64,000 nucleotides of DNA from Streptomyces ochraceiscleroticus (GCF_000720485.1 NZ_JOAX01000010.1:62001-126000); one strand, 5' to 3'; positions 22,853 to 31,735 are shown, counted from the first letter of the stretch. Numbers and translations are program-made. Notes: generated from the sequence alone by a model not told the origin.

Positions 22853-23785
22853 ATGACGGCCGGTAGTAACGGCACGGACACGCCGGAGAACGACGATCCG
22901 TTCGGCTACCTCTACCGCTCGGAGGGCGGCGAGGCAGGCGCGCAGGGATCGGCGGGCGACGGCGCGGCGGTGCGGCAGCCGGGCGTTCCCAGGAGGTCGT
23001 ACAACCAGGTGCGCGCGGTCGGCGAGCGCCAGTACGGCCAGCAGGCACAGCAGCAGGCGTACGGCCGGCAGAACGCGCACTACGCGGCGCCCGAGACGCT
23101 GCAGAACGGTGCGCCGCGCCAGGCCGCTCCGGCAGGGCACGGTGCCGGCGGTGCGGACCAGGGCCCGCGCCGCAACCGCAACGGCCTGCTCATCGGCGCC
23201 ATCGCCGTGGTCGCCGTGGTCTGTGTCGGCATCGGCGTCGCGATGATCTCCAACAGCGACGACGACAAGTCCGCCGAGGCCGGCGGCGCCGGGTCGTCCG
23301 CGGGCGAGAACGTGGAGCCGAGCAAGAAGCCGTCCGACAAGCCGGCCGAGCCCGACCTGCCCAAGGCCGACGCGGGCAGCCTGCGGCTGGACGGCACGGC
23401 GACCACGGACAAGACCATTCCGGGGGCTCGTTCGGCCGGTGGTCTGTACGTCACCGGCATGAACACGCCGGGTGCCGCCGCCACCTGGAAGCTGGACGCG
23501 CCCAAGGACGGCCAGTACACCGTCTTCGTCGGGTACGGCGTGCCGGGCAAGGACGCCGACGCGACCCTGTCGATCAACGGCAAGGCCCGCGACTCCAAGC
23601 TCAACATGAAGAACTTCGCCGGGGCCAAGGAAGGCCAGTGGGACAAGGGCTGGACCCGGACCTTCGCCTGGATCGACCTCACCAAGGGCACCAATACGAT
23701 CAAGATCTCCTGCGAGCAGGGGAACCAGTGCGACTTCAACCTTGATCAGGTGTGGTTGAAGCAGGGGCAGGTCACGAAGCCGTAG
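22853..23785 (+). CDS. Membrane-anchored protein with C-terminal carbohydrate-binding-like domain
   Basis: A 310-residue protein in three parts. Residues 1-105 are a polar Gln/Gly/Ala-rich cytoplasmic region; about 108-130 is one membrane helix (GLLIGAIAVVAVVCVGIGVAM). The rest is outside: a Ser/Lys/Glu/Pro linker, then a beta-rich domain (about 195-305) with TWKLDAPKDGQYTVFVGYG, TLSINGKARDSKLNMKNF and WIDLTKGTNTIKISCEQGNQCDFNLDQVWL. That pattern is like CBM35/CBM6 modules, which bind sugars. Two cysteines there may form a disulphide. Binding of cell-wall or environmental glycans is an inference. Starts at the ATG at 22853. Confidence 0.75.
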   Translation: MTAGSNGTDTPENDDPFGYLYRSEGGEAGAQGSAGDGAAVRQPGVPRRSYNQVRAVGERQYGQQAQQQAYGRQNAHYAAPETLQNGAPRQAAPAGHGAGGADQGPRRNRNGLLIGAIAVVAVVCVGIGVAMISNSDDDKSAEAGGAGSSAGENVEPSKKPSDKPAEPDLPKADAGSLRLDGTATTDKTIPGARSAGGLYVTGMNTPGAAATWKLDAPKDGQYTVFVGYGVPGKDADATLSINGKARDSKLNMKNFAGAKEGQWDKGWTRTFAWIDLTKGTNTIKISCEQGNQCDFNLDQVWLKQGQVTKP

Positions 23786-23897
23786 CGGCGGACCGCCGTT
23801 GGTGTGGGCGTCGGTTGCCGGCGCTCCCGCCGTCGTGGTTGCTCGCGCCCACGCGGCGGAGCCGCACATCGACGCCCCCCGCGCCCCTGAAGGCCGC

Positions 23898-24827
23898 TTA
23901 CGCGGCCGCAGGGGCGTCCGTCACCTCGATCTTGGGGAGCAGCTCCTCGTACGTGGCGCGGTCGTACTCGCCGGCCGCCTCGGCCCGTACCGTCGCGGCC
24001 GACAGGGCCACCGCGCGGGCCAGCCGGTCCGGCCAGGAGAGCCCTTCCACCAGGCCGGACAGCAGCCCGGCCACCGCCGAGTCGCCCGCTCCCGTGGGGT
24101 TGCCCGCGATCCGCTGCGGCGGCGCGGCCTGCCAGGAGCCGTCCGCGGTCACCGCGAGCATGCCGTCCGCGCCCAGCGAGGCCGCGACCGTGTGCGCACC
24201 CCGGCGGCGCGCGTCCCGCGCCGCCCGCAGCGGCTCGTTGTGCCCGGTCAGCGACGCCAGCTCGGCGGCGTTGGGCTTGGCGAGGTCGGGCCGCGCCGCG
24301 AGGCCGCGGCGCAGCGGTTCGCCGCTGGTGTCGAGGAGGACGGGGACGCCGGCCGCGCGGGCCGTACGGGTGAGGCGCGCGTACACGTCCACGGGCACGC
24401 CGGGCGGCAGGCTGCCGCACAGGGCCACCGCCTGCGCGCCGTCGAGGAGTTCGCGGTACCGGGTGAGGAAGGCGTCCCACTCGGCGGGGGAGACGGTCGG
24501 GCCCGGCTCGTTGAGCTGGGTGGTGTCGCCGCCGGTGGTGTCCACGACGGCGACGGTGCGCCGGGTGGCGCTGCCGATCGGTACCAGCGCGTCGGTGACG
24601 CCGGTCTCCTGGGCGAGCATGGCGCGCAGCGCATCGCCGGTGCCGCCGCCGGCGAATCCGGTGGCGACGGTGTCATGGCCCAGGGCGGCGAGCACCCGGG
24701 CGACGTTCAGGCCCTTGCCGCCGGGGCGTTCGGACACCTCGGTCACCCGGTTGGTGCCGCGCGGGCGGAGCCGCGGTACCCGGTAGGTGATGTCGAGTGC
24801 GGCGTTCAGCGTGACCGTGAGGATCAT
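23898..24827 (-). CDS. PfkB-family sugar kinase (1-phosphofructokinase/tagatose-6-P kinase-like)
   Basis: This 309-residue ribokinase-fold enzyme phosphorylates a phosphosugar. Typical features are the N-terminus MILTVTLNAALDITY, the substrate motif ERPGGKGLNVARVLAALG and the catalytic anion-hole loop NPTGAGDSAVAGLLSGL with the base Asp. The N-terminus is that of the FruK/LacC branch, acting on fructose-1-P or tagatose-6-P. It lies downstream of nagA on the same strand across a 184-base gap, so it may be a separate unit. A tagatose-6-P kinase role beside amino-sugar catabolism would make sense, but the substrate is not certain. Confidence 0.87.
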   Translation of the reverse strand: MILTVTLNAALDITYRVPRLRPRGTNRVTEVSERPGGKGLNVARVLAALGHDTVATGFAGGGTGDALRAMLAQETGVTDALVPIGSATRRTVAVVDTTGGDTTQLNEPGPTVSPAEWDAFLTRYRELLDGAQAVALCGSLPPGVPVDVYARLTRTARAAGVPVLLDTSGEPLRRGLAARPDLAKPNAAELASLTGHNEPLRAARDARRRGAHTVAASLGADGMLAVTADGSWQAAPPQRIAGNPTGAGDSAVAGLLSGLVEGLSWPDRLARAVALSAATVRAEAAGEYDRATYEELLPKIEVTDAPAAA

Positions 24828-25011
24828 GGTTCCCCCTCCCGCGCAGTGGTCGGACGGCCGTGGTCCACGGCCGCGTACGGACGAGTGCGCGAGCGATCAT
24901 GCCATCGGCGACGGCAGTTGGCACAGAGCGCGGGTGCGGCCCGGGCCGCGGATGCGGACCAATCGGCCCAGCCCGGGCGGGGTGCCGCCCGGACGGTCCG
25001 CATCTGCTTCC

Positions 25012-26169
25012 TTACCCCGCCTGCGGTGGCCGTACCACCCACTCGCCCTTGCGCATGACGGCCACCAGGTCGTACGACGCGTCCAGTACGACCAGGTCGG
25101 CGTCCTTGCCGGGCTCGATGGAGCCGGTGCGGTCGTCGATGCCCAGCAGCCGGGCCGGGTTGCCGGACAGGGCCTGTACGGCCGCTTCGATACCGATGCC
25201 GTCGATCGTGACGGCGCGCTTGAAGGCGAGGTCCAGGGTGAGCGTGGAGCCCGCGATCGAGCCGGCGGTGGGGCCGCCGTGGATGCGCGCGACACCGTCC
25301 TTGACCTCGACCTCCATCGGGCCGAGCGGGTACATGCCGTCGCTCATGCCGGCCGCGCCCATCGCGTCGGTGATGAACGCGACGCGCTCCGGGCCCGCGT
25401 GACGGAACGCCAGCTGCAGCACGGAGGGGTGCAGATGGGTGCCGTCGTTGATCAGCTCGACGGTGATCCGCTCGTCCTCCAGGAGGGCCGCGATCGGGCC
25501 GGGGGTGCGGTGGTTCAGGCCCGGCATGGCGTTGAAGAGGTGCGTGGCGACGGTGGCGCCCGCGTCGATGGCCTCGCGCGTCGCGTCGTACGAGGAGTCG
25601 GTGTGGCCGATGGCCGCGATGACGCCGGACTCGGTCAGCAGGCGTACGGAGTCCAGGCCGCCGGGCAGTTCCGGCGCGAGCGTCATCATCTTCGCCGTGC
25701 CGCGGGCCGCGTCGACCAGCTTGCGGACGGCCGACGGGTCCGGGTCGCGCAGCAGTTCGGGCTGGTGGGCGCCGCAGCGGTGGGCCGAGATGAACGGGCC
25801 CTCGAAGTGGATGCCGGCCAGGTCGCCCTGCTCGACCAGCTCGGAGAGGACGGCCGCCTGCCGGGCCAGGTCGGCCAGGTCACCGGTGACGGTGGAGGCG
25901 GCCATGGAGGTGGTGCCGTGGCGACGGTGGGTGTCGGCGACCTTCAGGCACTCCTCGGGGTCGGCGGAGGAGAAGGAGCCGCCGCCCCCGCCGTGTACGT
26001 GCATGTCCACGAAGCCGGGGACGATCAGGTGCCCGGACAGGTCGACGGTGGTGCCGCCGGCCGCGGGGCCCACGGCGAGCCGGTGCCCGTCGACCGTGAG
26101 GGTGAGGCCGTCGACGACGCCCGCGGGCAGCGCCACCCGGGCGCCGCTGAGGATGGTTCGGTCCGCCAT
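25012..26169 (-). CDS. nagA: N-acetylglucosamine-6-phosphate deacetylase
   Basis: NagA removes acetate from GlcNAc-6-phosphate to give glucosamine-6-phosphate, the inducer signal for DasR and the entry to glycolysis or wall synthesis. The 385-residue protein shows the amidohydrolase metal and active-site motifs: PGFVDMHVHGGGG, GIHFEGPFIS (metal-binding Glu), AAIGHTDSSYDATREAI, ATHLFNAM, NDGTHLHPSV and FITDAMGAAG (catalytic Asp). The ATG at 26169 overlaps the upstream ROK stop by one base (TGATG), so the two are cotranscribed. A DasR-type site lies ahead of the pair. Confidence 0.94.
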   Translation of the reverse strand: MADRTILSGARVALPAGVVDGLTLTVDGHRLAVGPAAGGTTVDLSGHLIVPGFVDMHVHGGGGGSFSSADPEECLKVADTHRRHGTTSMAASTVTGDLADLARQAAVLSELVEQGDLAGIHFEGPFISAHRCGAHQPELLRDPDPSAVRKLVDAARGTAKMMTLAPELPGGLDSVRLLTESGVIAAIGHTDSSYDATREAIDAGATVATHLFNAMPGLNHRTPGPIAALLEDERITVELINDGTHLHPSVLQLAFRHAGPERVAFITDAMGAAGMSDGMYPLGPMEVEVKDGVARIHGGPTAGSIAGSTLTLDLAFKRAVTIDGIGIEAAVQALSGNPARLLGIDDRTGSIEPGKDADLVVLDASYDLVAVMRKGEWVVRPPQAG

Positions 26170-27134
26170 CAGGCAGTTACCTCCGTGGAGAGAAGATCCC
26201 GGGCCAGCAGTCCTGCGCCCAGGCAGCCGGCGGCGTCCCCGAGCGCCGCCGGAACGATCGGGGGGAGCGGCTGGAAGGTAACCCGCCGCCGGACCGCCTC
26301 CCGCAGAGGCGCGAACAGCGTGTCGCCCGCCTCGGCGAGGCCGCCGCCGATGATCAGGGTCCGCGGGTCGAGCAGCGTGAGGCAGGTGACCAGGCCGTCC
26401 GCGAGCGCGTCGACGGCCTCCTGCCACACGGCCACGGCCCGCGGGTCGCCGGACTCGACCGCTTTGGCGGCGTCCGCGGCCGTGGCGTCCGGGTCACCGC
26501 AGGCGGCGGCCCAGGCCCGGCCGACCGCAGAGGCGGAGGCCAGCGTCTCCAGACAGCCGCGCTGGCCGCAGCCGCACGGCGCGCCCTGGGGTCGTACGAC
26601 GATGTGCCCGATCTCGCCCGCGCTGCCGTGGGCTCCGGCTTCGATCCGGCCGCCGATGCCGATGGCGGCCGCGATGCCGGTGCCCAGCGGCAGGAAGACG
26701 AACCGGTCGGCCCCCTTGCCCGCGCCGATCCGGCCCTCGGCGAGCCCGCCGGTGCGCACGTCGTGGCCGAGCGCCACGGGGACGCCGCCGAGCCGCTCCG
26801 AGAGCAGGGCGCGCAGCGGGACGTCCCGCCAGCCGAGGTTGGCGGCGTACACGGCGGTGCCGTCGGCCTCGTCGATGATGCCGGGGACGGCGACGCCGGC
26901 CGCCGCCGCGGGGAGGCCGTACCGCTGCGCCCCCAGGTCGCGCAGCTCGGCGGCGAAGTCGAGGATCGTGTCGACCACCGCCTCGGGGCCGCGCTCGCGT
27001 CCGGTGGGGCGGCGTGCCTCGTGCAGCAGGACGGGGGGCCGGGCGGGCGTGCCGTCGGAGGGCGGCGCCTCCGTACCGACGAGTGCGGCCTTGATCCCGG
27101 TACCGCCCACATCGAGCGCGATGACATGTCTCAC
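26169..27134 (-). CDS. nagK: ROK-family sugar kinase, probable N-acetylglucosamine kinase
   Basis: The 321-residue ROK kinase has the ATP motif IALDVGGTGIKAAL (residues 4-17), VALGHDVRTGGLAEGRIGAGKGADRFVFLPLGTGI with the catalytic Asp, and the zinc-binding CGCGQRGCLE. It most likely phosphorylates free GlcNAc to GlcNAc-6-P, which NagA then uses; this matches the nagKA operon of S. coelicolor. Glucokinase is the alternative, but coupling to nagA and the DasR-like site ahead of it favour GlcNAc. It starts with GTG at 27134. Confidence 0.85.
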   Translation of the reverse strand: MRHVIALDVGGTGIKAALVGTEAPPSDGTPARPPVLLHEARRPTGRERGPEAVVDTILDFAAELRDLGAQRYGLPAAAAGVAVPGIIDEADGTAVYAANLGWRDVPLRALLSERLGGVPVALGHDVRTGGLAEGRIGAGKGADRFVFLPLGTGIAAAIGIGGRIEAGAHGSAGEIGHIVVRPQGAPCGCGQRGCLETLASASAVGRAWAAACGDPDATAADAAKAVESGDPRAVAVWQEAVDALADGLVTCLTLLDPRTLIIGGGLAEAGDTLFAPLREAVRRRVTFQPLPPIVPAALGDAAGCLGAGLLARDLLSTEVTA

Positions 27135-27162
27135 GCGGAACAGTCTCCCGCGAGAAGCGCCG

Positions 27163-27178
27163 AGAGGTCTAGTCCACT
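27163..27178 (-). promoter_or_regulatory. DasR-responsive element (dre) ahead of nagKA
   Basis: AGAGGTCTAGTCCACT matches 14 of 16 positions of the dre consensus AGTGGTCTAGACCACT. It is 29 bases upstream of the nagK GTG, so DasR bound here would block nagKA. GlcN-6-P, made by NagA, releases DasR. Confidence 0.85.
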
Positions 27179-27359
27179 GCGGCGCCGGTGGCGGTGCGTC
27201 AGGGCGGAGGGCCGGTTCGTGCGCCGTACATGGGGAGTTGGGCGGCGGGTCACGCGCGCGGCGCGGGCCGGTCGCCGGCGCGGCGCGGGCACGGGGCGGC
27301 CGGGCGGCCGTCCGGGGGAGGCCAGCATTCCGGTTCGCTGATGCGAAACGGAGACCTGC

Positions 27360-27375
27360 TTTGGTGTAGACCTTG
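27360..27375 (+). promoter_or_regulatory. Second, weaker dre-like site ahead of the sugar-binding lipoprotein
   Basis: TTTGGTGTAGACCTTG keeps the central dre core TGGTnTAGACC with 10 of 16 consensus matches. It lies 116 bases before the lipoprotein start. If real, DasR would control both divergent units. Otherwise the 27135-27490 gap contains no gene. Confidence 0.55.
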
Positions 27376-27490
27376 TGAGGGTGTGCGGGGCAGACTCGCA
27401 GCTCAGCGTCCGACGGGGGGTGATCCCCGCCGCCGCGGCGCGTCCCGGAACGTACGGCACATCGGACTCAAAGGGCGGAACAGGGCAGCA

Positions 27491-28768
27491 ATGGCAGTAC
27501 AGCGACGCTACAAGAGCCTGGCGGCGGCGGGTATCGCGACGGCCATGACGCTGACACTGGCCTCCTGCTCCGGCGGCCCCGTCGGCAAGGACGACGTCAC
27601 CCTGAAGCTGGTCGCCGCCGACTACGGCGACGGCGCCGCCAACTCCAGCAAGCACTACTGGCACGACGTGGTCGAGGCGTTCGAGGCCAAGCACCCGCAC
27701 ATCAAGGTCGACGTCGACGTCTACAGCTGGAAGGACGTCGACAAGGAGGTCGAGAAGCGGGTCAAGGCCGGCAACGCCCCCGACCTGGCCCAGATCGGCG
27801 CCTACGCCGACTACGCCGCCGAGGGCAAGCTCTACAGTGCCGACGACCTGCTCTCCATCAGCACCCAGGCGGACTTCACGCCCGGCCTCGCGGAGGCGGG
27901 GGAGTACCACCGCGTCCAGTACGGCATGCCCTTCGGGGCCAGCACGCGCCGCCTCTTCTACAACAAGAAGCTCTTCGCGCAGGCCGGCATCGACAGCCCG
28001 CCCAAGACCTGGTCCGACATCAAGCAGGACGCGCAGCTCCTGAAGGCCGCGGGCGTGAAGATCCCGTTCGCGCTGCCGCTCGGCCCCGAGGAGACCCAGG
28101 CCGAGACCATGATCTGGATGCTGAGCGGGGGCGGCGGCTACACCGACTCCATCGGCAAGTACACGATCGACTCGCGGCAGAACATCCGCACGTTCAAGTG
28201 GGTCAAGGACAACCTCGTCGCCCCGGGGCTGACCGGCACCGACCCCGCGAAGCTCAACCGGCAGGACGGCTTCAACGCCTTCGCGAGCGGCCAGGCCGGC
28301 ATGCTCAACGGCCATCCCACGCTGATGCACCAGGCCAAGGCCAAGGGCATCGACTACGGCACCGTCGCGCTCCCCGGCACCACCGGCCCGGCCAAGTCCA
28401 CCATGGGCGTCGCCGACTGGATGATGGGCTTCAAGCAGCACGGACACCGCGCCGAGATGGGCCAGTTCCTCGACTTCGTCTACAACGAGGACAACGTCCT
28501 GCGGTTCTCCGGCGATTACGGCCTGCTGCCGGTCACCGTCTCCGCCTCCCAGAAGATGCTCGCTGACGACAAGTACAAGAAGCTGCACAGCTTCCTGAAG
28601 CAGCTTCCGGAAGCGGAGTTCTACCCCGCCGACAAGACGTCCTGGCCGCTGGTCAGCAAGACCATCAAGGCGAAGATGGGCGGCGCGGTCGGCAAGAACG
28701 GTGACCCCGCATCGGTACTCACCGACATCCAGAACACCGCGGACGAGGCGGACAGCGCCACTCGCTGA
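27491..28768 (+). CDS. Family-1 sugar ABC transporter substrate-binding lipoprotein
   Basis: A 425-residue lipoprotein: basic N-terminus, hydrophobic core and lipobox LASC (Cys about residue 25), then a family-1 extracellular binding protein fold. Motifs are WHDVVEAFEAKHPHIKVDVDVYSW, APDLAQIGAYADYAAEGKLYSADDL, YGMPFGASTRRLFYNKKLFAQAGIDSPPKTW and NAFASGQAGMLNGHP. It should capture a sugar outside the cell; closeness to nagKA and the dre-like site suggest GlcNAc, chitobiose or a related amino sugar. No permease or ATPase gene is beside it, so it must work with a transporter encoded elsewhere (MsiK-type ATPase), as for S. coelicolor DasA. Confidence 0.87.
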   Translation: MAVQRRYKSLAAAGIATAMTLTLASCSGGPVGKDDVTLKLVAADYGDGAANSSKHYWHDVVEAFEAKHPHIKVDVDVYSWKDVDKEVEKRVKAGNAPDLAQIGAYADYAAEGKLYSADDLLSISTQADFTPGLAEAGEYHRVQYGMPFGASTRRLFYNKKLFAQAGIDSPPKTWSDIKQDAQLLKAAGVKIPFALPLGPEETQAETMIWMLSGGGGYTDSIGKYTIDSRQNIRTFKWVKDNLVAPGLTGTDPAKLNRQDGFNAFASGQAGMLNGHPTLMHQAKAKGIDYGTVALPGTTGPAKSTMGVADWMMGFKQHGHRAEMGQFLDFVYNEDNVLRFSGDYGLLPVTVSASQKMLADDKYKKLHSFLKQLPEAEFYPADKTSWPLVSKTIKAKMGGAVGKNGDPASVLTDIQNTADEADSATR

Positions 28769-28844
28769 CGCCCTGCGGCCGGCCCTGCGGCCGCCCGGCC
28801 GGGTGATCAGTAGGGATGTCGTACCGCGGGGCTATCGTGGTCGG

Positions 28845-29090
28845 GTGGTCTCCGAATCGCCGTCCGAGCGGCTGTCAGCGCGCGACGAGGCCGTGCTCGC
28901 CGTGGAGCGCCGCTCCTGGGCCGGGCCCGGCGCCAAGGAGCGCGCCATACGGGAGCGGCTCGGCATCTCGCCGACCCGCTACTACCAGCTGCTCAACGCC
29001 CTCCTCGACGACCCTCGGGCGCTCGCGCACGACCCGGTGACCGTCAATCGCCTACGGCGGGTGAGAGAAGCCAGGCGGGCCCGCCGCTGA
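28845..29090 (+). CDS. DUF3263 small helix-turn-helix-like protein
   Basis: An 81-residue protein typical of DUF3263: LSARDEAVLAVERRSWAGPGAKERAIRERLGISPTRYYQLLNALLDDPRALAHDPVTVNRLRRVR. The ISPTRYYQLLN segment looks like a recognition helix, so DNA binding is plausible but unproven. The GTG at 28845 gives the family's usual length. Its last 40 bases, including the stop, are repeated 73 bases downstream. Confidence 0.82.
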   Translation: MVSESPSERLSARDEAVLAVERRSWAGPGAKERAIRERLGISPTRYYQLLNALLDDPRALAHDPVTVNRLRRVREARRARR

Positions 29091-29164
29091 TATCGCTGAC
29101 GCCGGTGGCCCGACGGCCACGCACCTGCGGCGGGTGAGAGAAGCCAGGCGGGCCCGCCGCTGAT
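29051..29164 (+). repeat. 41-bp direct repeat of the DUF3263 gene 3' end
   Basis: Bases 29051-29091 (last 13 codons plus stop TGA of the DUF3263 gene) recur at 29124-29164 with one difference (A to G at the fourth base). The 32 bases between the copies are unrelated. A duplication this exact is recent on an evolutionary scale. Confidence 0.95.
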
Positions 29165-29236
29165 CGGCCGTCATGGCCATCCGAAAGATCGTCGTACCGC
29201 CTCCGTACGCCCCGCCCCACCGATAGGCTCGGCCCC

Positions 29237-30115
29237 ATGGGCAGCCCCGAGAACCTCCTCGCGCAGCCGATGACCGAAGCGGGCCGTGCGGGCCTGGCCG
29301 GCTTTCTCGCCCGGCCGGCCGACGCCGTCGTCGCGCTCGACTTCGACGGCACCCTCGCCGGCATCGTCCCCGACCCCGAACAGGCCCGCGCCCACCCCGG
29401 CGTCGTCCAGGCGCTCACGCGCCTCGCCCCGCTGCTGCGCGCCGTCGTGGTGATCACCGGCCGCCCGGCGGAGACGGCCGTCCGGCTCGGCGGCTTCACG
29501 GCCGTCGACGGCCTGGACCGCCTCGTCGTCCTCGGGCACTACGGCGCGGAGCGCTGGGAGGCCGCCACCGGCCGGATCGAGGCGCCCGCGCCGCCGCCGG
29601 GCGTCGCCGCGGCGACCGCCGAGCTGCCGGGCCTGCTGGAGCGCTCCGGGGCCTGGCAGGACAGGCCGGTCGACGCCGCGATCGAAACCAAGGGTGGCCG
29701 GGCCGTCGCCGTGCACACCCGCCGCACCGCCGACCCGCAGGGCACCTTCGAGGCGCTGCGCGCGCCGCTGGCCGCGCTCGCCGAGCGGCACGGCCTGATC
29801 GTCGAGCCGGGCCGCTTCGTCCTGGAGCTGCGCCCGCCCGGCGTCGACAAGGGCGTCGCGCTCACCTCGTACGTACGCGAGGTGGACGCCGGCGCGGTCC
29901 TCTACGCGGGCGACGACCTGGGGGATCTGGCCGCCTACGCCGCCGTCGACGCGCTGCGCGCCGAGGGCCTGCCCGGGGTACTGGTGTGCAGCTCGGCAAC
30001 GGTGGGCGAGGGCGCCGAGGAACTGGCGGACCGCGCGGACCTGGTCGTACCGGGCCCGGCGGGCGTGGTGGAGCTGCTCACGGCCCTCGCGGAAGCGGCG
30101 ATGCAGGCGCCCTGA
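29237..30115 (+). CDS. otsB: Trehalose-6-phosphate phosphatase
   Basis: OtsB removes phosphate from trehalose-6-phosphate, the last step of the OtsA-OtsB route to the stress solute trehalose. The 292-residue protein is a HAD phosphatase. Motif 1 is VALDFDGTLAGI (nucleophile Asp about residue 38), motif 2 VVVITGRPAE, then YGAERWE, ELRPPGVDKGVAL with the motif 3 Lys, and motif 4 LYAGDDLGDLAAY. It converges on otsA rather than forming an operon. Its stop is part of a common Streptomyces intergenic repeat. Confidence 0.93.
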   Translation: MGSPENLLAQPMTEAGRAGLAGFLARPADAVVALDFDGTLAGIVPDPEQARAHPGVVQALTRLAPLLRAVVVITGRPAETAVRLGGFTAVDGLDRLVVLGHYGAERWEAATGRIEAPAPPPGVAAATAELPGLLERSGAWQDRPVDAAIETKGGRAVAVHTRRTADPQGTFEALRAPLAALAERHGLIVEPGRFVLELRPPGVDKGVALTSYVREVDAGAVLYAGDDLGDLAAYAAVDALRAEGLPGVLVCSSATVGEGAEELADRADLVVPGPAGVVELLTALAEAAMQAP

Positions 30116-30150
30116 AGGGGCGCGGGGAACTGCGCGACCAGCCACAACGG
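30107..30150. repeat. Common Streptomyces intergenic repeat at the otsB/otsA junction
   Basis: The motif GCGCCCTGAAGGGGCGCGGG followed by GAACTGCGCGACCAGCC is one I recognise as scattered widely between Streptomyces genes. It begins with a hairpin (GCGCCC/GGGGCGC) and includes the otsB stop codon. It may serve as a bidirectional terminator between the convergent ots genes. Confidence 0.65.
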
Positions 30151-30200
30151 CGCGCTGGCCGGCAAACGCACAGCCCGGGGCACCCCGGAACCCGCGGGCC

Positions 30201-31682
30201 TCAGCCCCCCAGCGCCCGCAACTGGTCCAGGAACCACTGCGCCGGCGGCAGCGCCGTAGCCGCTGCCGCCAACCGCTTCGCGCGCTCCGCGCGCTCGTCC
30301 TGCGGCATCGTCAGCGCCGCGTGCAGCGCCTCGGCCGTGCCCCCGATGTCGTACGGATTGACCACCAGCGCGTCCTCCGCCAGCTCCGCGCAGGCCCCGG
30401 CCTCCCGGGAGAGGACCAGCGCGCAGCCCGCCTCGGACACCACCGGCACCTCCTTCGCGACGAGGTTCATGCCGTCGCGGATGGGGTTGACCAGCGCGAC
30501 GTCGGCGAGCCGGTAGGCGGCCAGGGAGCGCGCGAAGTCGTCCTTGACGTGCAGCACGACCGGCAGCCAGCCGTCCGTGCCGAACTCGTCGTTGATCTCC
30601 GCCGCCAGCCGCCCGACCTCCTCGGTGTACTGCCGGTACACCGCCAGGTCCTGCCGCGAGGGGTAGGCGAACGCTATGTGCACCACCCGGCCGCGCCACT
30701 CGGGCCGGTCGGTCAGCAGCCGCCGGTACGCCTGGAGGCCGCGCACGATGTTCTTGGACAGCTCCGTGCGGTCCACCCGGACGATCGTCTTCCGCGGCGC
30801 GCCGTCCTCGCCGGTGCCGATCTGCTCCCGCAGGTCCGCCAGCCGCTCGTCGACGTCCGGCTGCCGGGAGCGCTCGCGCAGGAAGTCCGCGTCGGCGCCC
30901 AGGCCGTGCACCCCGAGCCGGGTGGTCCGGCCCTCGTACGTGACGCGCAGCCCCGCCTCCCCGTCTCTGGCGACCTCGGCGTCCAGCACCGCGGCGCAGC
31001 ACTCCGCGAACGCGGCGGCCCAGCGGTGGGTCAGGAACGCCGCCCGGTCGCCGCCCAGGATGCCGCGCAGCACCTCGGCCGCCACGTCGTCCGGCAGCAG
31101 CCGGAAGTAGTCCGGGGGCGCCCAGGGGGTGTGCGAGAAGTGGCCGATGCGCAGGTCGGGGCGGCGCTCACGGAGCAGCCCCGGGACCAGCGTGAGGTGG
31201 TAGTCCTGCACGAGGACAGCCGCGCCGGGCGCCGCGGCCTCGGCGAGCGCGTCGGCGAAGGCGGCGTTGTACGCCTCGTACGACGCCCACTGGCCGCGGA
31301 ACTCCGCGTCGAACGCGGGCTCCAGCGGCGTCTGGTAGAGCAGGTGGTGGACGAACCACAGCACGGAGTTGGCGACGCCGTTGTACGCGTCGGCGAAGAC
31401 CTCGGGCGCGATGTCCAGCATCCGGACGGACTGTCCGCCGGTGTCGCCGGGGTCCAGCAGCCCGTCACCGGCGGCGGCCCGCCGGGCCGCCTCGCGGTCG
31501 CCGTCGCCGAGCGCGGCGCACACCCACACGGCCCCGGCGTCCGGCCCGATGGCCGACAGGCCGGAGACCAGACCGCCGCCTCCGCGCCGGGAGGTCAGCG
31601 TGCCGTCCGCCCCCAAGGAGTAGGAGACCGGACCGCGGTTGGACGCGACGAGAACCTGGGCACCTGAGCTGGAGGAGACCAT
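30201..31682 (-). CDS. otsA: Trehalose-6-phosphate synthase
   Basis: The 493-residue GT20 enzyme joins UDP- or GDP-glucose to glucose-6-phosphate. Family motifs are the N-terminal ASNRGPVSYS, LWFVHHLLYQ, AVLVQDYHLTLVPGLLRE, IGHFSHTPWAPPDYFRLLP, TVRVDRTELSKNIVRGLQAYRRLL and the C-terminal NPIRDGMNLVAKE...GALVLSREAGA-like donor site. Length is standard. It faces otsB tail to tail, with glucosyl-3-phosphoglycerate synthase just upstream on the same strand (54 bases), so those two may be cotranscribed as a compatible-solute unit. Confidence 0.93.
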   Translation of the reverse strand: MVSSSSGAQVLVASNRGPVSYSLGADGTLTSRRGGGGLVSGLSAIGPDAGAVWVCAALGDGDREAARRAAAGDGLLDPGDTGGQSVRMLDIAPEVFADAYNGVANSVLWFVHHLLYQTPLEPAFDAEFRGQWASYEAYNAAFADALAEAAAPGAAVLVQDYHLTLVPGLLRERRPDLRIGHFSHTPWAPPDYFRLLPDDVAAEVLRGILGGDRAAFLTHRWAAAFAECCAAVLDAEVARDGEAGLRVTYEGRTTRLGVHGLGADADFLRERSRQPDVDERLADLREQIGTGEDGAPRKTIVRVDRTELSKNIVRGLQAYRRLLTDRPEWRGRVVHIAFAYPSRQDLAVYRQYTEEVGRLAAEINDEFGTDGWLPVVLHVKDDFARSLAAYRLADVALVNPIRDGMNLVAKEVPVVSEAGCALVLSREAGACAELAEDALVVNPYDIGGTAEALHAALTMPQDERAERAKRLAAAATALPPAQWFLDQLRALGG

Positions 31683-31735
31683 GCCGATGACCTAACCCGC
31701 CACAGATCCGCTCAAACGTGCGGCCGCCCCTGCTC

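Noticed and set aside
22853..23785. Secreted glycoside hydrolase
   Set aside because: No catalytic domain is present; only a membrane helix, linker and CBM-like module.
23892..23907. GGCCGC-TTAC-GCGGCC palindrome as an operator
   Set aside because: It overlaps the stop of the PfkB gene between convergent genes, so a chance or terminator-related hairpin is more likely.
24787..27369. An 860-residue open frame antisense to nagA and nagK
   Set aside because: No recognisable domain; both opposite-strand genes are certain. Shadow frame.
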